The notes: generated by a model from the letters alone, not told the origin. 64,000 nucleotides of DNA from Agrypnia vestita (GCA_016648135.1 JADDOH010003975.1:20861-84860); one strand, 5' to 3'. Positions 1 to 12,696 are shown, counted from the first letter of the stretch. Translations and numbers: made by a program.

Positions 1-90
1 TTTTCATAGAACAAACATTTAGCTTATTACTAAAATAGTAAGAATATTGATACAGCACGTATTCCGTTTTCGCATCTTTATTTTTTAAAA
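1..90 (+). repeat. SINE family A, 3' tail fragment
   Basis: Matches the tail of the tRNA-derived family seen at 23545-23725, 55345-55530 and 57810-57985: the common part reads like TTAGCTTA...AAATAGTAAGAAT.TTGAT and ends CGTATTCCG.TTTCGCATC followed by a T-rich run. The tRNA head lies outside the window or is missing. Confidence 0.65.
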
Positions 91-290
91 ATCACGAGAT
101 TTTGATTCGTCTCATTATCCGAATATGTTTCTCATTAGCGTTTAGAAAAATTCCGCCGCTAAGTTCTATGAAGCCATTTAAAATCGCCAGTAGGCTGGTA
201 CGGGTCGCTTAGTTCTGGTTTTGTATAAATACCACAGATCACGTAAAAAAACACATATCCAGGCAAAACCTAAACGTGAAATTCAATGAC

Positions 291-545
291 ACGTGGCAGA
301 GTAGCCCAGAAAACTTAACACAGAAGATCAAAATAAGAATGTCCTCAGGTTTTCACGGCCGTTCAGAATCTTCTGGCAATCTATTTAATTTATTTAACCT
401 ATTTAACCTAAAATAAACTTGGACACGTTACTTGGTATTGCAAGGCAATAAATACTTAACCTACACATCAACACACACTCATCACATCAGCGCTGATGAT
501 GGACCCTGCAATGGGATCCGAAACGTCGGCCGGAGAGGTCACATA
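291..545. repeat. Scrambled hammerhead-like family A fragments
   Basis: Three pieces of the family found intact at 61781-61904: a plus-strand middle piece (291-329, CCCAGAAAACT.AACACAGAAGATC), a minus-strand 3' end (342-375, GGTTTTCACGGCCGTTCAGA) and a plus-strand 5' piece with the ribozyme-like core (493-527: CTGATGA, a stem, GAAACGTC). The core is intact although the element around it is broken up. Confidence 0.7.
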
Positions 546-1573
546 TCAATTATCATTGAAATAAGAATTATCTTTTCACTATAAATGCGACTGTTTCTTT
601 ATTTCTTCAAGTTCTCAAAATTTAACAGCAATTTATACCGACTCTAAGCACAATTTAAAAATGTACATTATATTTCATTTTGACAAGGCGCTTGTTGTAC
701 AAAAATAAGATGATATAAATCTTAATACAGAATTAGGACATTGTTGAAAGAACACGTTTTAATTTAATTAAAATAATTTTTTGCACTCCAAATACTACAA
801 TAGGATCGTATAAATGTAGGTGAGTATTGAATTACAAAACACGATTTTAATTAAACAAACATTACTTATTAATTATTTCCGTAGTATAATTTGTTCATCG
901 ATAAAAAAAAATTCAACAAGAAACAAATAAATTTCAGTGAAGGAATGCCATTTCTTCTCGGTGAATAAACTATAAATAATATAACCCGACATAATAGTGT
1001 AAAATTACGTCCTAATTACTATTATCCATAATAAAAACAAGGTATTGAAACGACATTTTCGGTCAAAATTTATATTTTATATCAAAATACATACAATTAC
1101 TTTCTCTTCAAAATTTTATTAGAAACAGTGCAATTTTTCTTGTACGCGAAAACAAAGTTATACTTTAGTACTACTTAATATTTTTAGAACAACGATTTGA
1201 ATACAAATAAAATTTAACTGTTTTATTATATAACGTGCCCGAAATCAGGAATCGATTTATTTCTCTGAATTATATAGCACCACTTGTTCACCAAATTTCC
1301 GCTGTAAATGTCAGATGATACCTTGTTGTTCCAAGCACCTAATATAATGAAGATTTCAGTGCACCACCTTCCATTTTACTTTTTTTGTAAACTTTAATTT
1401 TGAACAATCGTGTATAAACATGAATTTAAAATTGATCCATTAGTTGATTTGACCCGAGTTGAATTGACCCGAGAGATTGTAAGCCCTTGCCTCCAACACC
1501 ACATTTCAAATTCGTCATCTTTCTTTCTCTAACATACTCTCATTCTTCATCTCTACTCTTCGTATCAACACCA
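546..1573. other. AT-rich stretch, nothing recognised
   Basis: Non-coding-looking AT-rich sequence. The only open frames are short and lack splice or codon support. Confidence 0.5.
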
Positions 1574-1998
1574 TCTGGCGGATGGTTATCGAATAATTTA
1601 TGTTATTGTAGGAGGGCTCCACCTGGCAACCTTCGAGAGTTCAAAAACTTGACACGAGAAACAACTCTGTTATTTCTAACCTTTTTTGAGACACATATGT
1701 GATTAAGTGTGACCAAAGAGAAATATCTCTCTTCAGATCCAACAAAGTATCAAACATTGGCGAGTCATCTGTGACTGGTGTGACCAAAAATGTATGCATA
1801 CTTCACTTCAGATCCAAACAAAGGATCATCGCGTTCAGGGATAATCATCTTCTTCATTAGTAGTAACTCAGACCAGATGCGTTCAAGGATCAAACATTCA
1901 GATCCCGGATGAGCCCTCATTGCTAATACCAATCACTCAAGAATGCTAGATGGCGCCCTCTTATTATTAAATAAATTATTCGAGCACCATCCGCTAGA
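1574..1998. mobile_element. MITE with about 44-bp terminal inverted repeats
   Basis: The left end (1574-1617, TCTGGCGGATGGTTATCGAA onward to GAGGGC) is matched by the reverse complement of the right end (1998-1955, TCTAGCGGATGGTGCTCGAA onward to GAGGGC). The inside holds three imperfect copies of a TTCAGATCCAAACAAAG-like unit and GTGTGACCAAA motifs, and no reading frame. No target duplication was evident. A non-autonomous DNA transposon is the simplest reading. Confidence 0.7.
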
Positions 1999-3442
1999 TT
2001 GTGCTCTAACGGAAAAAACAAGAGGCTTAATTCGTAAAGGTAAGAGCTTTGTGAATTTTTGGTGGTAACCGTTATATTATACATTAAAAATTTAATTATT
2101 TATATAAATAAAGATTATGAATTATAGTTATACTTATAAAATATAGATTTGCGTAAAACCTAGCCTTCAAACCAAACTTCTTGTAAAACCTTAATTCTAA
2201 ACCAAACTCTTTAAATTATTTTTAAAAAATTCAAAATTTTATTAGTTCCAACGGAAAGAATAGTTAGTAAAATAAAATATGTAGGTACCTTAACTAATTT
2301 CAAACACTACATAAGGCTTAATCCGTTGCTAAATATTTTATTGCGTTAATATGTACGTACCACGGTTATCCAAGATTTATATTCATGGCTCTTTGTTAGA
2401 AATGGATAATAAAAATGGTTACAACACCCAACGATAAGATATGCAAGGACTACAATGTCATCCTCACATTGTTCACTATCCCACAAGTCCATTCCATTTT
2501 AAAATATTATATTACATCGATTGAAGTGCATCACACACTTCTAGTTATTCAAATTGCAGTCAATACAGGTCTGGCGATTGGCTCAGTAACTGTTTCAGTT
2601 CAAGGCTCCGTCATTGCGATACTTTCTATAGTTATAGAATATGTTATCCACCACATGCTTCTGATTATGGATAGGCTTATTCATCTGCAATGACGTACCC
2701 CATGTTCCCTCTCTATGAAATGAAATTAATTAATTAATACGCACAATAAAATGTAATTTTACTATATTTATATTATATTCAAATAAATATCCGTATACTG
2801 TTAAGATAATGTATTTTTCAAAACTCTCAGCGCCCGGAATATATTATTAGACGTTGAAATTGCACTGAAGCATTTTTGCGTATACAGTGATCGTGCACGT
2901 ACAAAAATTAAAATTTCAATACTTACTGATATTATTTTTCCACGCCTGGGATGTTTATTTTATGTTTACTCTCGATACCATACAATTTTTTATTATCCTT
3001 GCACTCGACTTTTCATGTCTTATTTCAATGCTTCTTTGTGTATAAAAATATAAACGATCTCTTTATCTAAGCACGTATTTGTAAAATATTGATTTATAAA
3101 AATTATATTTTTTTTTTACAAATTTGTTTTACAAGCATTTTTAATAAATCGGCCAAGAGACCCAATTACTGTAGCAAATATATCACAAAAATCACTTGAT
3201 TATAATCACTGATTGAGCAAATCGCATAGATTTATTGGAAACTCACCGGGGAATCAAATACGGAACCCTTGGTATGAGAAACCAGTATCAAGTCCACTGG
3301 AATACAATGGCCACACTTTTTTTTATACATTCACATAATACAAACTATGAACAAACGTAAATATTGGTTTCTTGAAGAAAAAAATTATCAGTTACCTATC
3401 TGAATAATGGTCATCGTATTTTTTTTCTTTTTTTTAAAAAAA
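1999..3442. other. AT-rich stretch, nothing recognised
   Basis: A 92-codon open frame at 2415-2693 has no splice context, domain or similarity that I recognise. Otherwise only AT-rich sequence with simple A and T runs near 3100 and 3420. Confidence 0.45.
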
Positions 3443-3540
3443 TAGAGATGCGAACACGGAATTCGTGTCACATCAATATTCTTAATATTTTCAAATTAAG
3501 CTTGTGCTATGAAAATAGGACTTACTTGCTTGTCTGGAGT
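3443..3540 (-). repeat. SINE family A, 3' tail fragment
   Basis: Reverse-strand copy of the shared tail (GATGCGAACACGGA at 3447-3460 is the reverse complement of the TCCGTGTTCGCATC end). The tRNA-like head is lost where the hammerhead-like family A element at 3549 begins. Confidence 0.7.
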
Positions 3541-3548
3541 GTTAAAAA

Positions 3549-3672
3549 TGATCTCAGGTTTTCACGGCCGTTCAGATCTTCTGTGTATAGTTTCTGGAAT
3601 ATTTTGCCACCTATATGTGACCTCTCTGACCGACGTTTCGGATCCCATTGCAGGGTCCATCATCAGGACTGA
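3549..3672 (-). repeat. Hammerhead-like family A element, near full length
   Basis: Minus-strand copy of the unit at 61781-61904. The core lies at 3666-3632: CTGATGA, a stem (GGACCC pairing GGG-A-TCC around TGCAAT), GAAACGTC. Bases just outside can form a 3-bp helix I (C-G, U-G, G-U), the best of the family A copies. The 3' part ends CGGCCGTGAAAACCTGAGAT. Confidence 0.75.
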
Positions 3673-4559
3673 CAAAAACACACAAAAAATAAAATATTGT
3701 AAAAAAAACAGTGTTTTTCAAAACATAAATTGTACATAAACAAAGTAACAGATTTAGAAATAATTATGATAAATTTGGCATAATCGATTATTTTGTAATA
3801 TTATTGAAAAAAATACATTTCCAGAGGCTATTCAGTCGTAAAAGGCCAGCAAAGTGGAGCAATTTTCTTCATTTTTAAAGCGTTGTAGGCTTGGTGATTT
3901 ATTATATAATTTAGTTTGTGCCATTTTAACAACATATCTATTTTAAATATATGTAACCTAATGAAAAAATGTTAAAGTTATATATTTCCGTACAAAAATG
4001 TAATAAATAATGGTGAAATTTGCTCACTCTGCAGGACGATCGCCTTAACTCAAATGTCATAATATCCAAAACGTCTTACCTACTACAGTATACATCTTAA
4101 GGAAGTATTTCAAGTTTGGTACTATAATGTTAGTCTGGCGGTCGCTGGCTCCTACTATATTAGTATTTAGATCGAATACGTGTATGGCCAATTGAAAACA
4201 TTTACTAATTCTAGACTAGAAATTTCAAAAGATATTTCATAGATGATGATGGCAAAAAGTTTTCCATTTCTAAGAAAGCATTTGCCTGAAAATCTTGAAT
4301 GACCAAACGACCAAAAATGAGAGTAATATTAAGAGAAGTTGACGAACCTGTGTAAAAGGTGTACGGACGTAAAAAGGATATGTTATGGTAAAAATAAGAG
4401 GTCCAATTCATACTTATGAGATATTAAGACATATCAGTAAAAGTTTTTTTCACAATATTTCTATCAGTAACATCAACTCAATTTTATATTCGAGAAGGTC
4501 TTATCGGTGTGACTGCCAAATTTGATTTTGGATCCAGACACGGAATAAAGTATGAGCAT
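3673..4559. other. AT-rich stretch, nothing recognised
   Basis: No gene, RNA or repeat recognised. The short minus frame at 4211-4411 lacks any supporting signal. Confidence 0.45.
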
Positions 4560-4800
4560 TTTAGCTGATGTCTCCGTTATATGCCCGTTCTTATACACCT
4601 CCTTCGGTTGTTGAAGCTTTTCACAGGGCCATCTTCCAAGCTTTGTTGTATCTGATCAAGCCAGGTCTTTCGCGGACGCCTTCTGTTTTTACTTCTATTT
4701 ATTTTCTTATTCCATCCTTTGCTCGCTCATATATCCTATACGACCAAATTATTTCAGCGATCTTTTTTTTATTGTATCTATCGTGCCAGCCAGCATTAAA
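4560..4800 (-). pseudogene. Non-LTR retrotransposon relic, C-terminal end of reverse transcriptase ORF
   Basis: In shifting minus-strand frames the translation gives RRPRKTWLDQIQQSLEDG followed by an arginine-rich stretch, the pattern seen at the C-terminus of insect endonuclease/reverse-transcriptase proteins (GRPRKTW.D.I). Stops and frameshifts interrupt it. No catalytic domain survives. Confidence 0.55.
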
Positions 4801-6094
4801 TTAATTTCTAAATTGTTCATTCCTCACTCTATCAATCAAAAATTTTCCTCACATGCGCCTCAGTGATCGCATTTCTACCGCATTCAGTTTACTTTCATTT
4901 GCGTCACATAAACAAGCATTACAGAATTCTTTATGAGATCATTGACGCAGAATCTCTATCTGAGTCGACCAATTGCAGCACATGATGCAGCAGAGAATTA
5001 TGTACTTACATCATTAATATTCCACTGATTTACACCGCAACCACAAGAGCTAATTTGTTTTGGTGTAAAATCTACGCGTCTTTACATAAGATTAGCGATA
5101 ACACATAACGGTATGTTCTTACAATCAAAAATGATTTCGGTAGTAGCTGTCCTATTTACTTTATGATTATAAAAAAAATTATTTAAAAAAATATACTAAT
5201 TTTAATGAACGGTGCGGTCCCACTCAACTGTATCATGTAAATGACAGTGTGATGAGCATCAACAGTTGTAAATGACACAACATCATCATTTACACCTTTT
5301 GATGAGAGTGATTCTCGTAATTGTAATCATGACAAAATTATAACTCAACTCATATGCATGTAGTACCTACGAAGATTAGTTTATTTTTAAAATGTTAATG
5401 AAATAAAATAAACTAAAAATTCGAGACTTTTTTTCTGTACATCTTTCTAATTGGTTCATCCAATTTGTTTTTATTACTTTTATGTATGTATATTTCTTAT
5501 CGTATTGGAATGCTGGGTTCGGTCAGAGATCGACTGGTTGGTGTAAATAAATTAACAATGTTTTTAAAAATAGAAAACGCTTAATGTAATTTCATTTCTA
5601 ACAACAAAATCAACAATCTTATAATAATAATTTTTAAACAATAAAAACAATGATATTTTTTCTTACAACCTATGACAAAAATTAAAAATATTAACGTTCT
5701 GTGCCTTTTTTACCGTCTCAAATACTAAGCACAATTTTAATCAGTCTTTTCATTTACATATTTTCCTTTCGAAAATTGTTATGTTGAAATAGTTTTGAGA
5801 TATTAGTCTAAATCATGAACTGGGTAGAAAGATTCTACCTGACTTGAATTTGTTTCTCGTTCTTATATTATGTAACATAATTCTTAACAATATACAGTGA
5901 GCTCAAATATATATATTTAATAGTGTATAAATAGTAGCATACTCGAAAAACTGTATTAATTGACATGTCAAATGTGCCTGTATTGTACAAATATAAAATT
6001 ACTTTACAGGTAACATTCTTTTCGCAACGGTTTCATTCCATTTACCACATTTCAATACAATTCTATATCCTAAAACCGCATTTTTTAAAGTTTT
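4801..6094. other. AT-rich intergenic sequence downstream of the secreted-protein gene
   Basis: It includes the 3' side of the 6095-7223 gene. Candidate poly(A) signals on the minus strand are ATTAAA at 5921-5916 and AATAAA at 5474-5469. Nothing else recognised. Confidence 0.4.
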
Positions 6095-7223
6095 TCAGTT
6101 TTTATAATAGTACGCTGAACTCCTTGAGGCATGCATCGGTCTAAAATGGGTATCAGGTGGTGAAACATATTCGTTTGTATTCAGCGAGAATCCGCCGTCA
6201 CTTTTGTGAGATGGTTGAGCAGTTTGCTGCTGCTGAACGTAATTGTACTTCTCGAACTCGACTCCGACAGGGTTGGGAGACTGGTAATTATTGACTTGTC
6301 CATGTTGAAGCCCGCCATTCCCGTACAAGAGCTGGTACTTGGCCTGAGGATTCGTCTGATAATAGCTGAGCAGCTGTCCGGGAGAAGCGTAAAGGTGATT
6401 GGACTGAGACGGTAAAAAATTGTTGTACACTTGGGCTGGCGGTTGGCTGTAGACGTAATTTGAAGCTGTTTGAGTGGCTGCAGGACTATGACTGTAGGAG
6501 GCCAAAGGTGATTGCTGTTGATTGTAGTAATTAGCTTGCGCCGATGGAAGGGAACTTGACTGCTGAGCGTACGCTGTGGTCTGGGGAGTTACAAAATTAT
6601 GACTTCCAGATGCTTGACTCGGTGCTGATGTAGGGACGGTTTGAGGAACTTGCTGGACGTGATTAGTCAACAGCGGCTGATGCAGCGCGGCCGGTCCAAT
6701 ATTTCCATAACCGAGATGATTCATGAAGACACTCTGGGGGATGAGGGTCAATTGGGTGTGTCCATGCGCATTTTTGGTAGCGATCAGCTGGAACTTCGGC
6801 GCTATCACTGGTTGTGGGATGAATTGCAACGGAACTAATTGCGGTTGATGAGGCAGGAAACTGAAAGATTGCTGTTGACTTATCTGCTGATGACCGCCAT
6901 CTTGCTGGTAGTTCTGTGGAGCCAGAGGATACAATGGAGCCTGCGTCGCCGATGGCTGCGATTGATGCTGGTAGTTTTCATAAATCAATGGTTTTTGATG
7001 ACTGTTGCTAGGGAGTGCGTTTATCGGAGGAGTCTTCTGACTTCTTTGTTTTTTTGTGTCTTGAGAGTGTTCCAAATCATCAGCTAATGCTAATGCCACC
7101 AAAGCGAGTATCACTATCTAAAATAGAGAAAAAATTGTCAATAAACTTTCATTACAAACACATATTTTGAATATATTTTTACTATATATGAATATATTTA
7201 GAAATACTTACAAATGATTTCAT
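6095..7223 (-). CDS. Secreted Gln/Ser/Tyr-rich low-complexity protein, two coding exons (7223-7212 and 7117-6095)
   Basis: Exon 1 encodes only MKSF and ends at a GTAAGT donor (7211-7206). Exon 2 starts after a pyrimidine-rich ATTTTAG acceptor (AG at 7119-7118), in phase, with IVILALVALALA-DDLEHSQ. Joined, they give 344 residues with a textbook signal peptide (about 1-16, cleavage after Ala16). A continuous frame reading only exon 2 would start at a GTG codon and lose the first five residues; the splice restores an ATG. The mature part has a short charged start (DDLEHSQDTKKQR) and then a long region dominated by Q, S, Y, N, H, P and A with tracts such as YNQQQS and YVQQQQ; no Rebers-Riddiford chitin-binding motif and no cysteines are seen. 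Low-complexity secreted proteins of this kind occur in insect cuticle, eggshell and silk-like secretions, but that role is inference. A TATA box lies about 150 bp upstream. No AATAAA is close downstream; ATTAAA occurs on the minus strand at 5921-5916. Gene structure is confident; function is unknown. Confidence 0.87.
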
Positions 7224-7366
7224 GTTGTCAATGTTTTGATGCACGACTAATCACGAAAAAACTTCCAATAAACTTCAAAGCTCTATCAAATAATCCAGAA
7301 ATTAGTATGAAAAGTGTTAACATGTATCGAGTCTGGAGACAAATGTCTCGCTTACCACGGTCAGCA

Positions 7367-7377
7367 CTCTTTATATA
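7367..7377 (-). promoter_or_regulatory. TATA box of the 6095-7223 gene
   Basis: On the minus strand the sequence reads TATATAAAGAG, about 145-155 bases upstream of the ATG. Transcription would be expected to start near 7345, leaving a 5' UTR of roughly 120 bases. No strong TCAGT initiator is visible at that spot. Confidence 0.6.
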
Positions 7378-7739
7378 GGAGAACTTTCTTGATAGGAAAA
7401 TCTTCCATGGGCCGTATCTTGTACTACTACTTAGACGAGAGCAACACTCGCTGCAACTTGTATCTCTCTTTATAAGAGATTCGCTCACTATTGCGGGAAA
7501 TACCAGGGCTGCCATAATAGGTTTTATTAAAATATTTTAAAATTTATTTATTTAAGTTTATTTAAATTTATTTAAGTTTTTTGTAAAACTACATCAAACA
7601 AAACAAACTCGTCGGTTCAATATTCTGTATCTATGTTATAGATAAACTTTCATCCATATAAATCTACAATTTTTTTTCTAGAATACTTTGATTTTATTCA
7701 TATATGTGAATTTGTCAATTATTTATAAAGTAGACCAAC

Positions 7740-7935
7740 GCGTATAAAGCCGTTCTTTAGGACCGAGGAATGGGTTACAGAGGAAGAATTTCACCCCTCG
7801 CATATATCTAAGACACATTAATACTGCAGTTAAAGTATTTATTCTTGCAAAATTAATCCTCTAGTAAACAAAAACAATTTTTACAAGATAAATATTTTTT
7901 AAATTTTGTTCCAAACCGAATTAGTAAAAACGTCT
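7740..7935 (-). repeat. Dispersed repeat family G copy
   Basis: The reverse complement matches 25300-25580 and 61905-62140: a region reading ATGCAAGAA, then ACTTTAACTGCAGTAT.AAT.T (the CTGCAGTAT block is the best conserved) and a downstream part ending CCTGAAGAACGG-like. Non-coding. It could be the 3' region of a retroelement; class unknown. Confidence 0.55.
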
Positions 7936-8870
7936 TATAATAAAGCGCGACTTATGTACTAAGACATACTTTTTAGTATTATTTGACCTTTTCTAAGTGT
8001 TTTGAACTTGTAGTCTTTTTTTTTCAACGAGGCGAATGTATTCCACCAGACTTGTTGCCTGATTGTGGACAAGAAGTTTACATTCGTTAGGGTCGATTGT
8101 ATGGTTGGCAGTTAGAGTGATAAGCAAATTAAGCAAAATGCTTAGATTTTTACGAAAACGGGTGTTTTAACTAGTACTCTTAACTATTACTCCTGATCAA
8201 ACAATCGTCTATATATATTTTGGTGGCCTATGTAGCAAATATTCATTCACAGACTTTATCAAAATACAAATTTTCATTTTGCGGTATATTTTACTAATTA
8301 ATTAGACTTTTTATTTTTATAATAAAAAATAACTTCTAGTACCTACCGATACGCTCACGGTACTAGTTTTGACTCTAATAAAAATAATTTTACTAATATT
8401 TTAGTATTAAAATTGAATAAGCACGTACATATGTTATTAGATTGGCCATTGCAATTTAAACTATTTTATTCGGCTAAATCTTCTGTAGTCAGACGTCTTT
8501 CTTGATTTCTTATTCTATCCCGCTGGAACATTCCCATTATAGTATTTTTAAGGACTCACCTAAATACTTTAAACTTTTGAGTGAGGCTAAACGTAAGGAT
8601 TAGTTTCATCTTCATAAAAATATTTCCCAATTCCTTTCTGTATTCTTTTGAATCAACAACGACATTTTATCAATGCTTTAGTATGTTTTTAGTTCAGAAA
8701 CTATATAATAGATATAGCGCTGATTATAAATCGTTCACTAATAAAATTTATTTCGAATATTAATCCAACGTATGAAACTAATGGTGTGGATAATATGGAA
8801 GCAACTTTGTCATTTGAATATGAAGTTGAATTATAAACACATCAATTAACAATTTAAACACATTTAATAT
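7936..8870. other. AT-rich stretch, nothing recognised
   Basis: No supported gene or repeat. A 60-codon frame at 8581-8763 is unsupported. Confidence 0.45.
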
Positions 8871-8925
8871 ATGGGGTATAAAAGCAAAGGCAGCTAACTA
8901 TATCAAAAAAAATGTTTTGAAGTAA
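8871..8925 (+). repeat. MITE family H, one end
   Basis: GGGGTATAAAAGCAAAGGCAGC matches, in two blocks, the terminal repeats of the palindromic element at 35733-35961. Only one terminus is present. Confidence 0.55.
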
Positions 8926-9189
8926 TCACCTATTTATAAAGTTATATATTTTTTAATCCGAGATGAGTGGAGGAAAACTCTCAAAGAGGCCAAAACCCAC
9001 CAGAGGTTATAGAGCCAAGAGTGATGATGATTTTTTGAATGATATCATCTAAAATTCATCACAAAAAATATTCATGATTTCTTATAGATATATTATTTCA
9101 ATTGTAATATTGCTACGGCTATCGGTTGTTGTATAAATTATTGTAAACATTTTTGAATTATCTAAAATATAGTTCATGCTGTATTCTTT

Positions 9190-9265
9190 GACTGCCTTTT
9201 AATATGTTTTTACAACAAATGATATTATACTCGACTGCCTTTTAATATGTTTTACGATAAATTAT
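9190..9265. repeat. Local tandem duplication, 43-bp period
   Basis: GACTGCCTTTTAATATGTTT occurs at 9190 and again at 9233, followed by similar A/T-rich bases. Short duplication without coding content. Confidence 0.7.
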
Positions 9266-11173
9266 ATAAGAAAAAATATTTGTACATAGGTAAAAAACTA
9301 ATTATATCCAACAAACAATTTTTATAAATGAAAAAATTGACCGCCAATATTTTACAATTTGCATAATTATTTTAATTTAAAATAGTATTAAAGATAGTAT
9401 TTTCATTACCCTATCAAGAGAGCAGAAATACAAGTAAACACATATATGATTTGAGTAGCAAGTGGAGAAAGATAATGGCCGGCTATCCACCAGCGGACAT
9501 TCTATCTAATAGAAACGCTCACATAATTTTATATTTTTCATTGTTTACATTTTTCACATCTGACACATTCATGTAAGACAGTTACAATTTTCACAGATCA
9601 TTCCGCCACCTTAGCACGTCAATTCATTAATAATGTTTATTTTTACTTGTGTTTTATGTAATATGTTTTTTTTTACGATATAATCAGAAGTCATGACATC
9701 TACTACTAAAGCATATGCAAATACCTGATTGGCAATATTATTTTGACAAATCAGTTTGATCATTTTTATTTTGTAAATATATGATTACCTAATATACATA
9801 TTTTCAGACAAGATTTCAAAACAAATTTCGTCATATTAACGAAATTGTTTAATTTTCTTTATTTTATTATATATAGTTTACATTTTTTTAAAAAGACTAC
9901 CAATAACCGCAAAATATTTTCTTTAAATACATAATTTCATAAGAAGAATCATTTAAATTTTTTTGAATTGTGGTCAATAAAAATATTCAACACAAAAATT
10001 CAAACCGAGAAAACAAATGAAGCACGTAAAAAATTACCGAATCAGATATTTTATTCTGATCTCATTTTTTTCAATAGATGTTTCGCGTCTTCTTAATTCT
10101 AACGTGACATATTTATCTTTAATTAAATAATAAATATCACTTGAGGCTGAAGACAACCACATCCATATTCTCTTTCTAGATCAGAAAAAGAAGTACTTAA
10201 TTAATAAGAATAAATCACGATTAGTTCGCCGTTTAGATCTCCACTGAAGAATATAACTTTTACTGTCGGTACGAGTTGTTTAACAACTTCTCATTTTTTT
10301 AGAGTATAATTCTTGATATAGCATAAAAGAGAATTGAGAATGAGAACCGCATTACCTACTTATTACATGTATATATTCGCCTTAAAAAATCACTTTTTTT
10401 CAAAATAAGCCGAATATCACTAAAACTGGTCAACCACAATATTAAGAAATATCCAAGCCCTCCTTGTTAATTGTTGTTGCATAAAAGTGTAGAAAAAAAA
10501 ATTCTACACTTTAATGCAACAACTCAAATTTTACTATCAAAATATGAGCCACCAAAAATGCACTAATTTTTTATTGATTGAACCACCAATTTTTTAAGGC
10601 AGTAAGTATTTAGCCACTTCTTAGCAATCCAAAGATACACAAAAATATTTCTGAATTTATTTATTACTGCTCTTAATATCTGATCAGATCATACGGATCG
10701 TTAGAGTTTGTTAAAATAATTTTAAACAAGCACTAAATATGTAAATAATTTTCTTAATTTTTTCTATCCTTAATTAAGCTATTATCATTTAGGGAAATTA
10801 TTTATACCTACTTTCTTTTGTTTGTCGAATGTGCATTAAAGGTTAATATTCTCACCAGCTTGGACACGCTGTACTTAATGATAATTAAAATGAAGAAAAG
10901 TAATTTAGAACATGGAAGAGCAATTAGGTGAAAGAGTAGTTACTTCCTAGTGAAGGTTCCTCGAGACTTTATTTGAACGTCTGCTCTCATTTTTTAGCTT
11001 TCATCATTTTCATCATATAGAAATTACTTTAGCTTTGTAGTGTAATAAATATATTTTGTTATCAAAAACTCTTATATCTGTGCATTCATTTTTTATCGTC
11101 CATTTTGAACTGCACGTTTTGATACGTTTTACGGACGATTAGATGCTCTATATCCGACTAACGGCACTCGCTT
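9266..11173. other. AT-rich stretch with one strong hairpin
   Basis: No gene recognised. The only notable structure is the hairpin at 10473-10523, listed separately. Confidence 0.45.
10473..10523. repeat. Near-perfect 22-bp inverted repeat (hairpin)
   Basis: Left arm GTTGTTGCATAAAAGTGTAG plus AA, a 7-A loop, then its reverse complement with one mismatch ending AATGCAACAAC. Possibly a tiny palindromic MITE; a small-RNA hairpin is possible but unsupported. Confidence 0.75.
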
Positions 11174-11691
11174 ATACAAAGTGTAACAGAGCTAGTCCAC
11201 AATACTTTACAGGTAGATTCCTGCCTTGATTGTGAGTCGAAAATGTTCAAGCAACCATGACCTAATATCAATAGTTAAGGAGATAAGCGACATCAAATTT
11301 TACATTTTTTTTTCAATATTTCTGACTTATTTTTTGCAAAATGTTGGACTGTCATTACATAATTTTTATCTAATGTGAAAATTTATTTCTTTTTATACAA
11401 GTAAAATAAAGTGATAAAGACCTTCACATCCAATTGGATTTTTTTAGGATTTTTATTATTTTATTAAACTTTTATTAAAACGAATGGATTTTTCGTAATC
11501 GAAATAAGTTTCTGTAAGGATACTTTTGTAAAAAAAAATGCAACCTTTGATATTGCATAACTCCATAACTATTGATATAAGGTCATGGTTGCTTGAATAT
11601 TTTCAACTCATAATCAAGGCAGGAATCCACCTGTAAAGTATTGTGGACTAGCTCTGTTACGCCCTGTGTATAAATATATTGTTGTATTCTT
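11174..11691. mobile_element. Palindromic MITE family I, full-length copy
   Basis: About 110-bp inverted ends: the left reads TATACAAAGTGTAACAGAGC then TAGTCCACAATACTTTACAG and CCTGCCTTGATTGTG; the right end is its reverse complement up to GTTACGCCCTGTGTATA. The centre is AT-rich with AAAAACC-type symmetry. Further copies lie at 31395-31555 (half), 32430-32680 (half), 44865-45345 and 59590-60075. No transposase; a non-autonomous cut-and-paste element is inferred. Confidence 0.8.
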
Positions 11692-12696
11692 TAGAAAGTT
11701 GCATAAAAATACATTACAAATTTTTTTATTGTGAATACATAATATCACGTATTTCTACTAGGATACGCACAACGTTTCCCAAATGATATATCGTAGATAT
11801 CTGAAGTTTTTTCATATTATTTTATTTTTCATAGATATCTGAATTTCAACTGTTTAATTTGTCTCTTACCGTCACGATTCCTTGACCGTATCAACTATTT
11901 TTATTCTTTTATTTTATTTTTTTTTGTCTAGTGTATTCTTACATCTGTTTAATCTAACATTGCCAAATAATTTTAAAAACCACAGATACATACGTACGTA
12001 CATCCCTAGCCAAAAATGATCACTAAAATTGCACATCGAGAAAAAAATATAATTTAAACCCTTTCTTAACTATATAAATATTAAATAAAAATTGAACATA
12101 TGAATGCTATTTATAATTTTTAATTAACATGTTTTTTGTTCTTTAATTAAATAAACATTTTCTCTACATCAAAAGCTGGGCGTAGGTGTTATTATAGCTA
12201 TATAATGAAATAACTAGGTAGTTTACATACACCTATGCATACATAAATAATTACAATTTATGAGAATAAAACAAAACTTATAATGATATATTAGATTCCT
12301 CAGCCTGTTTGCACGTTGCGTTTATTAATTGCTGGACATCTACTTATTCGCTGCGGACGATTATTAATTTTGGTTTCTACTATGTTTCTAGAATTTCACA
12401 AAATATAAGATAATATAAAGAATATTAACGCAAATTGTCTATCACCGTAAAATTTCATATAATTTTTGGCGTCCCTTGGAGAAAATTCATGAAGAATTGG
12501 TAAGCTGTAAATAAAATGAATTCGTATTGTTTTTGAAGATTAAATAGGTAGGTACCTATTGTTATCATTTTTTAAATAAATTTACTAAAGTGATTATTTT
12601 TATAATGATAAGTTGAAATTTCTTGATACTCATTTTTTGTTTTCACATTTATCACTAAGACTTTGTATTAAACGAAATCTGGCTATTTAATTTTCC
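11692..12696. other. AT-rich stretch, nothing recognised
   Basis: No gene or repeat recognised. No frame of useful length. Confidence 0.45.

Noticed and set aside
6206..7087. Plus-strand frames opposite the secreted-protein gene
   Set aside because: They are reverse-strand shadows of the Q/S-rich coding exon.
7228..7515. 95-codon minus frame just upstream of the secreted-protein gene
   Set aside because: It spans the TATA box, 5' UTR and promoter of that gene and has no signal of its own.
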